Assembly (NCBI GenBank): GCA_038108155.1
Contig: JAYNHP010000001.1
Coordinates: 62,001 to 126,000 of the forward strand
Reading direction: 5' to 3'
Source: MED-G20 sp038108155
GTDB lineage: Bacteria > Bacteroidota > Bacteroidia > Flavobacteriales_D > Parvicellaceae
Length of the DNA: 64,000 nucleotides
Shown: positions 61,392-64,000 of the stretch, in pieces
Layout of the letters: every line of letters begins with the position of its first letter
Numbering within the stretch: position 1 is the stretch's first letter
Position numbers and translations under genes: made by a program
The notes under the pieces: generated by a model
What the model saw: the letters and a program-made list of their open reading frames with translations, nothing else
What the model was told of the DNA's origin: nothing
Databases searched by the model: none

Positions 61392-61931
61392 CTAACCACT
61401 TTTCCTTTGTGGTGTTTGAATTTTTTTAGGAATTTGTTTTCTTATTGAAGTATTGCTCTTTTTTGAAATTTTTTTTATCGGCTTCTTATCAGATTTATCC
61501 ACCTTTAAAATTTCTTTTTCTGTTTTAGAATCTTCTTTTTCTGACTTTTTAAGTTTTAACTTTTTGGTTTTGTGTAGAAGATTGTACCATTGAAAAAGTT
61601 TTTTAATATCGGAGTTGTAGACTTGTTCTTTGTCGTAATTTGGAACAAATTCTTCTAGTTTTGCACGCAATTTTTCTGGGCTCTCAGAATGATCAATTGT
61701 AGCTTTTCCTCCGTTAGATTCGTATATTTTCCTGTAAATATCTGAAAGCAAAACTTCTTCATCATAAGTGTAAATGCTTATGTCTGACAAGGCACTAATT
61801 CTATTTGTATTAAATATTGGAAATCTCTTTTTGTCGGTGATTGACTCAACAATCACATTGTTTTTGGATTTTCCAACTGTCCTGAATAACCCAGACTTTC
61901 CAGAAATTGATATGATGTCTTTTAAATCCAT
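61392..61931 (-). CDS. DUF5606 domain protein with lysine-rich tail
   Basis: A 179-residue protein. The N-terminal 65 residues are a small beta domain (MDLKDIISISGKSGLFRTVG, then VIVESITDKKRFPIFNTNRISALSDISIYT in two parts: VIVESITDKKRF and NRISALSDISIYT), the DUF5606 pattern of Bacteroidota. A short helical middle is followed by a very basic tail of about 60 residues (KKLKLKKSEKED, KKISKKSN, RKQIPKKIQTPQRKSG), suggesting RNA or DNA contact, but that is inference. Its -7 box TAGATTTG is 15 bases upstream. Confidence 0.75.
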   Translation of the reverse strand: MDLKDIISISGKSGLFRTVGKSKNNVIVESITDKKRFPIFNTNRISALSDISIYTYDEEVLLSDIYRKIYESNGGKATIDHSESPEKLRAKLEEFVPNYDKEQVYNSDIKKLFQWYNLLHKTKKLKLKKSEKEDSKTEKEILKVDKSDKKPIKKISKKSNTSIRKQIPKKIQTPQRKSG

Positions 61932-61946
61932 AATTTATTTATGGCG

Positions 61947-61954
61947 CAAATCTA
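61947..61954 (-). promoter_or_regulatory. Candidate -7 box for the DUF5606 gene
   Basis: TAGATTTG on the minus strand fits TAnnTTTG exactly and ends 15 bases before the ATG at 61931. The same octamer precedes two other genes in the window. Confidence 0.5.
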
Positions 61955-61958
61955 ATAA

Positions 61959-62120
61959 TTATTCTATAACTAACTTTATTGGTTTAAAGTTTGATTGATT
62001 TTTAATTTTCAACAAGTATATACCACTACTTTCGCTAATACCATCAAATACGAATTCGTTTTCATTGGAGGAAAATGATTTAACAGTCTTTCAAATTTGA
62101 ATATATAACTACAATTTATC
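61959..62120 (-). pseudogene. Decayed C-terminal end of a T9SS-secreted protein
   Basis: In the 249-base spacer, the minus strand from 62087 to 61962 encodes 42 to 43 residues ending KLVIE-TAA, including VFDGISESSGIYLLKIKN. This matches the last half of a type A T9SS sorting domain. Just upstream, in another frame, VVIYSNL resembles the beginning of the same domain (normally VxIYNxLG), but stops interrupt both frames. No parent gene or start codon is present. It is therefore a remnant of a lost secreted protein, not a gene. Confidence 0.7.
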
Positions 62121-62180
62121 ACTTTTCAATTAAATTTTTATTATACTTTTAACAGATTAGAGTTAAGAAATTACTTTTTT

Positions 62181-62618
62181 TTAATCTATGGTGTATTCTG
62201 GAATTTCTTTTATGTAGCTTACTTTCTTCAATTCTAAATCAATTTTTATACAATAAGTTTTTAATCCATTGGTGAGAACAATAAAACTTGCAGCTAACTT
62301 ATTTTGATATGATAAAACTTGATCTAAGGTCTTTTGTTCAATTTTTACTTTTGGTGATTTACACTCTATTATAATATGCGGCTTGCCAAACTCATCAAAT
62401 ACCAATAAATCAAATCTTTTATTTAGCCCATTAACAACAATTTTTTTTTCAATTGCGATTAAACTTTTAGGATATTTTTTTACCAAATTCAAATACTTCC
62501 AAAATTGTTGTCTAACCAACTCCTCTGGTGTGGATAATATCCATTTTTTTCTAAGCTCGTCAAATAAATATTCTTTCGAATTAACTACCTTAGTTTTTAG
62601 GGAAAATGAAATATCCAT
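62181..62618 (-). CDS. Type I restriction HsdR N-terminal-like protein (PD-(D/E)xK fold)
   Basis: A 145-residue single-domain protein. The core is RFDLLVFDEFGKPHIIIECK, which has the PD-(D/E)xK pattern (D of RFD, then ECK), plus QVLSYQNKLAASFIVLTNG, typical of the HsdR N-terminal domain. No hsdM, hsdS or helicase domain is near, so it is not a restriction system here. In Bacteroidota this small protein often lies divergent to holA, as in this window. The function is unknown, possibly a nuclease linked to replication. Confidence 0.85.
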   Translation of the reverse strand: MDISFSLKTKVVNSKEYLFDELRKKWILSTPEELVRQQFWKYLNLVKKYPKSLIAIEKKIVVNGLNKRFDLLVFDEFGKPHIIIECKSPKVKIEQKTLDQVLSYQNKLAASFIVLTNGLKTYCIKIDLELKKVSYIKEIPEYTID

Positions 62619-62637
62619 ATTTTATAAATTTAAAGAA

Positions 62638-63642
62638 TTGAATTTTAAAGAAATCATAAAATCTATTGAAAACAGAACTTTTCAGCCAATTTACTTCTTA
62701 AATGGTGAAAACACTTATTTTATAGATAAGATAACTGAAAAAATATTGGATTCTGTTCTTCAAGAGTCTGAAAAAGATTTTAACCAAACTATTTTATATG
62801 GAAAGGATGCTAGTATTGATTCTATCTTAGATATTTCAAAAAGATACCCAGTTATGGCATCCCATCAATTGGTAATCGTTAAGGAAGCCCAACATCTTTC
62901 TAGAAGTTTAGGACAATTGGAGCAATATTTTAAAAATCCTGTTCCAACTACCATTTTGGTATTCTGTTTTAAAGGGAAAAAAATCGATAAAAGAAAATCA
63001 TTTGGCAAACTTCTTTCTAAAAGCAATTTTTTGTTTGATTTTGAATTGGTTAAAGATTACCAACTTCCAGATTGGATTCTAAATTGTGCTAAAATTAATA
63101 ATCTAGCTATTGACTCTAAAGCAATTGTTTTACTTTCTGAGTTTCTTGGAAATGATTTGTCAGAAATTGAAAAAAACATTCAAAAGTTAAAGTTACTTAC
63201 CAAAGACTCTCAAGTTGTAGATGCTGAGATGGTTCAAAAACATATTGGATTTTCTAAAGACTATAATCTCTTTGAATTAACCGATGCTATAGCTGCTATG
63301 AATATTCAAAAAGCTAGTTTTATTGCTTATCATTTTGGAAAGAATAGTAAAAATCATCCAATTGTTGTTACTATAGGTCACCTTTATGGCTTTTTCACTA
63401 AACTGATGAAATTTCATTTTTACAAAGACAATATGGGCGACAGTCAATTAGCAGGAAAGATTGGAGTTCATCCATTTTTTTTAAAACAATATAAACAAGC
63501 ATCTAAATTCTACTCCAAATCCAAGTTAGCTAAAATATTATCACAGCTGAGACACTATGATTTGATGAGTAAAGGAGTTTTTGCCCAAAACACCTCACAC
63601 GAGGAAATCTTGAAAGAAATGATTTTTAAAATAATGCATTAA
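62638..63642 (+). CDS. holA: DNA polymerase III delta subunit HolA
   Basis: A 334-residue protein. The start is TTG at 62638, giving MNFKEIIKSIENRTFQPIYF, because the longer frame runs antisense through the HsdR-like gene. Family features are IYFLNGENTYFIDKITEKI, the middle VIVKEAQHLSR and the C-terminal helical clamp-loader domain with ELTDAIAAMNIQKA and FFLKQYKQASKFYSKSKLAKIL (shown as FFLKQYKQASKFYSK). It opens the sliding clamp in the replisome. The divergent gene starts only 19 bases away. Confidence 0.88.
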   Translation: MNFKEIIKSIENRTFQPIYFLNGENTYFIDKITEKILDSVLQESEKDFNQTILYGKDASIDSILDISKRYPVMASHQLVIVKEAQHLSRSLGQLEQYFKNPVPTTILVFCFKGKKIDKRKSFGKLLSKSNFLFDFELVKDYQLPDWILNCAKINNLAIDSKAIVLLSEFLGNDLSEIEKNIQKLKLLTKDSQVVDAEMVQKHIGFSKDYNLFELTDAIAAMNIQKASFIAYHFGKNSKNHPIVVTIGHLYGFFTKLMKFHFYKDNMGDSQLAGKIGVHPFFLKQYKQASKFYSKSKLAKILSQLRHYDLMSKGVFAQNTSHEEILKEMIFKIMH

Positions 63643-63652
63643 ATTTTAATAC

Positions 63653-64000
63653 ATGATTGATTTAAGAAGCGATACTGTTACCAAACCGTCTAAAGAAATG
63701 AAGACTTTTATGATGGATGCTGTTCTTGGAGACGATGTTTTTCAAGACGATCCAACGGTTAAAGAACTTGAAGAGAAAACCGCTAGAATGTTTGGTCATG
63801 AAGCAGGTTTGTTTTGCTCTTCAGGAACAATGACTAATCAGATAGCCTTAATGGTTTATTTGCGACCTGGAGACGAAGTAATATGTAGCAGTGAAGCCCA
63901 TATATACAATTATGAAGGAGGAGGAATTGCAAGAAATTCTGGAGCTTCTGCAAGATTAATAAATAGAAATAGTGGCATTGTATATTTAGAAGAAATAATT
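63653..64000 (+). CDS. ltaE: Low-specificity L-threonine aldolase, N-terminal part (window edge)
   Basis: A frame of 116 codons, open to the end of the window, starting at ATG 63653, ten bases after holA. It reads MIDLRSDTVTKPSKEM, then DAVLGDDVFQDDPTV, MFGHEAGLFCSSGTMTNQIA and SSEAHIYNYEGGGIA, all typical of the beta-eliminating lyase family of threonine aldolases (PLP-dependent, fold type I). The PLP lysine lies beyond the window. It cleaves L-threonine to glycine and acetaldehyde. Confidence 0.92.
   Translation, partial: MIDLRSDTVTKPSKEMKTFMMDAVLGDDVFQDDPTVKELEEKTARMFGHEAGLFCSSGTMTNQIALMVYLRPGDEVICSSEAHIYNYEGGGIARNSGASARLINRNSGIVYLEEII

Noticed and set aside
62181..62618. A restriction-modification or defence system
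   Set aside because: Only an HsdR-N-type domain is present. No methylase, specificity or helicase gene is near, and this small protein commonly accompanies holA in Bacteroidota.
62383..62637. An N-terminal extension of HolA
   Set aside because: This part runs antisense through the HsdR-N-like gene, and the homologous HolA sequence begins at the TTG at 62638.

Overview
The window is a 64 kb, low-GC, gene-dense piece of a Bacteroidota genome, most likely a flavobacterium-like marine or aquatic organism (inference). Supporting signs are type IX secretion (T9SS) C-terminal sorting domains, a SusC/CarboxypepD_reg-type TonB receptor, DUF4296, DUF3822, DUF5606 and DUF1343 (NamZ) families, an S46 peptidase, the Bacteroidota order of the division and cell wall (dcw) cluster, Bacteroidota-type -7 boxes (TAnnTTTG) and no clear Shine-Dalgarno sequences. 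TTG starts and ATGA/TTGA stop-start overlaps are common. I see no rRNA, tRNA, CRISPR array, prophage or insertion sequence. No stretch longer than 300 bases lacks a gene.

Layout. 1-8.8 kb: end of a PAP2 phosphatase, fluoride channel crcB, a minus-strand group (polyprenol-phosphate mannose synthase, pyrC, DUF4296 lipoprotein), a T9SS-exported beta-propeller-like protein, an alkyltransferase-like protein, the Fe-S proteins Mrp and NifU-like, and a TonB receptor broken by a frameshift. 8.9-13.8 kb: a zeaxanthin-type carotenoid operon, merR(CarH-like)-crtI-crtB-crtZ-crtY, with candidate operators. 13.9-20.5 kb: arsC-like reductase, orphan histidine kinase, two tandem Omp28-like thioredoxin-fold lipoproteins, then a minus operon glsA-glsB-engB-glycosyltransferase, with an assembly gap inside glsA.

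20.7-37.4 kb: the dcw cluster mraZ-rsmH-ftsL-ftsI-murE-mraY-murD-[murD-C-like]-ftsW-murG-murC-ftsQ-ftsA-ftsZ-yqeY-O-methyltransferase. Two features are unusual. A stand-alone protein resembling only the C-terminal domain of MurD sits between murD and ftsW. The ftsZ frame is cut by an in-frame TAA, after which the conserved FtsZ tail continues in the same frame. GTGGG repeats typical of MraZ boxes lie on both sides of the mraZ/glsA divergent region.

37.5-64 kb: S46 dipeptidyl peptidase, aspartate aminotransferase, LolE-like permease, NamZ, 3-hydroxyacyl-CoA dehydrogenase, a small exported CC-peptide, the rsfS-ftsH-cdsA-psd operon, birA, pyrE with a SRPBCC protein, a Nudix protein that starts almost back to back with pyrE, a long minus operon (487-aa membrane protein, DUF3822, rsmD, coaD, Cys-less thioredoxin protein), a fused alpha-ketoacid dehydrogenase E1, MscS, two tandem FKBPs, DUF5606, a decayed T9SS tail, an HsdR-N-like nuclease-fold protein, holA and a truncated threonine aldolase.

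The sequence contains one N gap, one frameshift and one nonsense codon in an essential gene. Base-level assembly errors are therefore a live alternative for several of the oddities reported.
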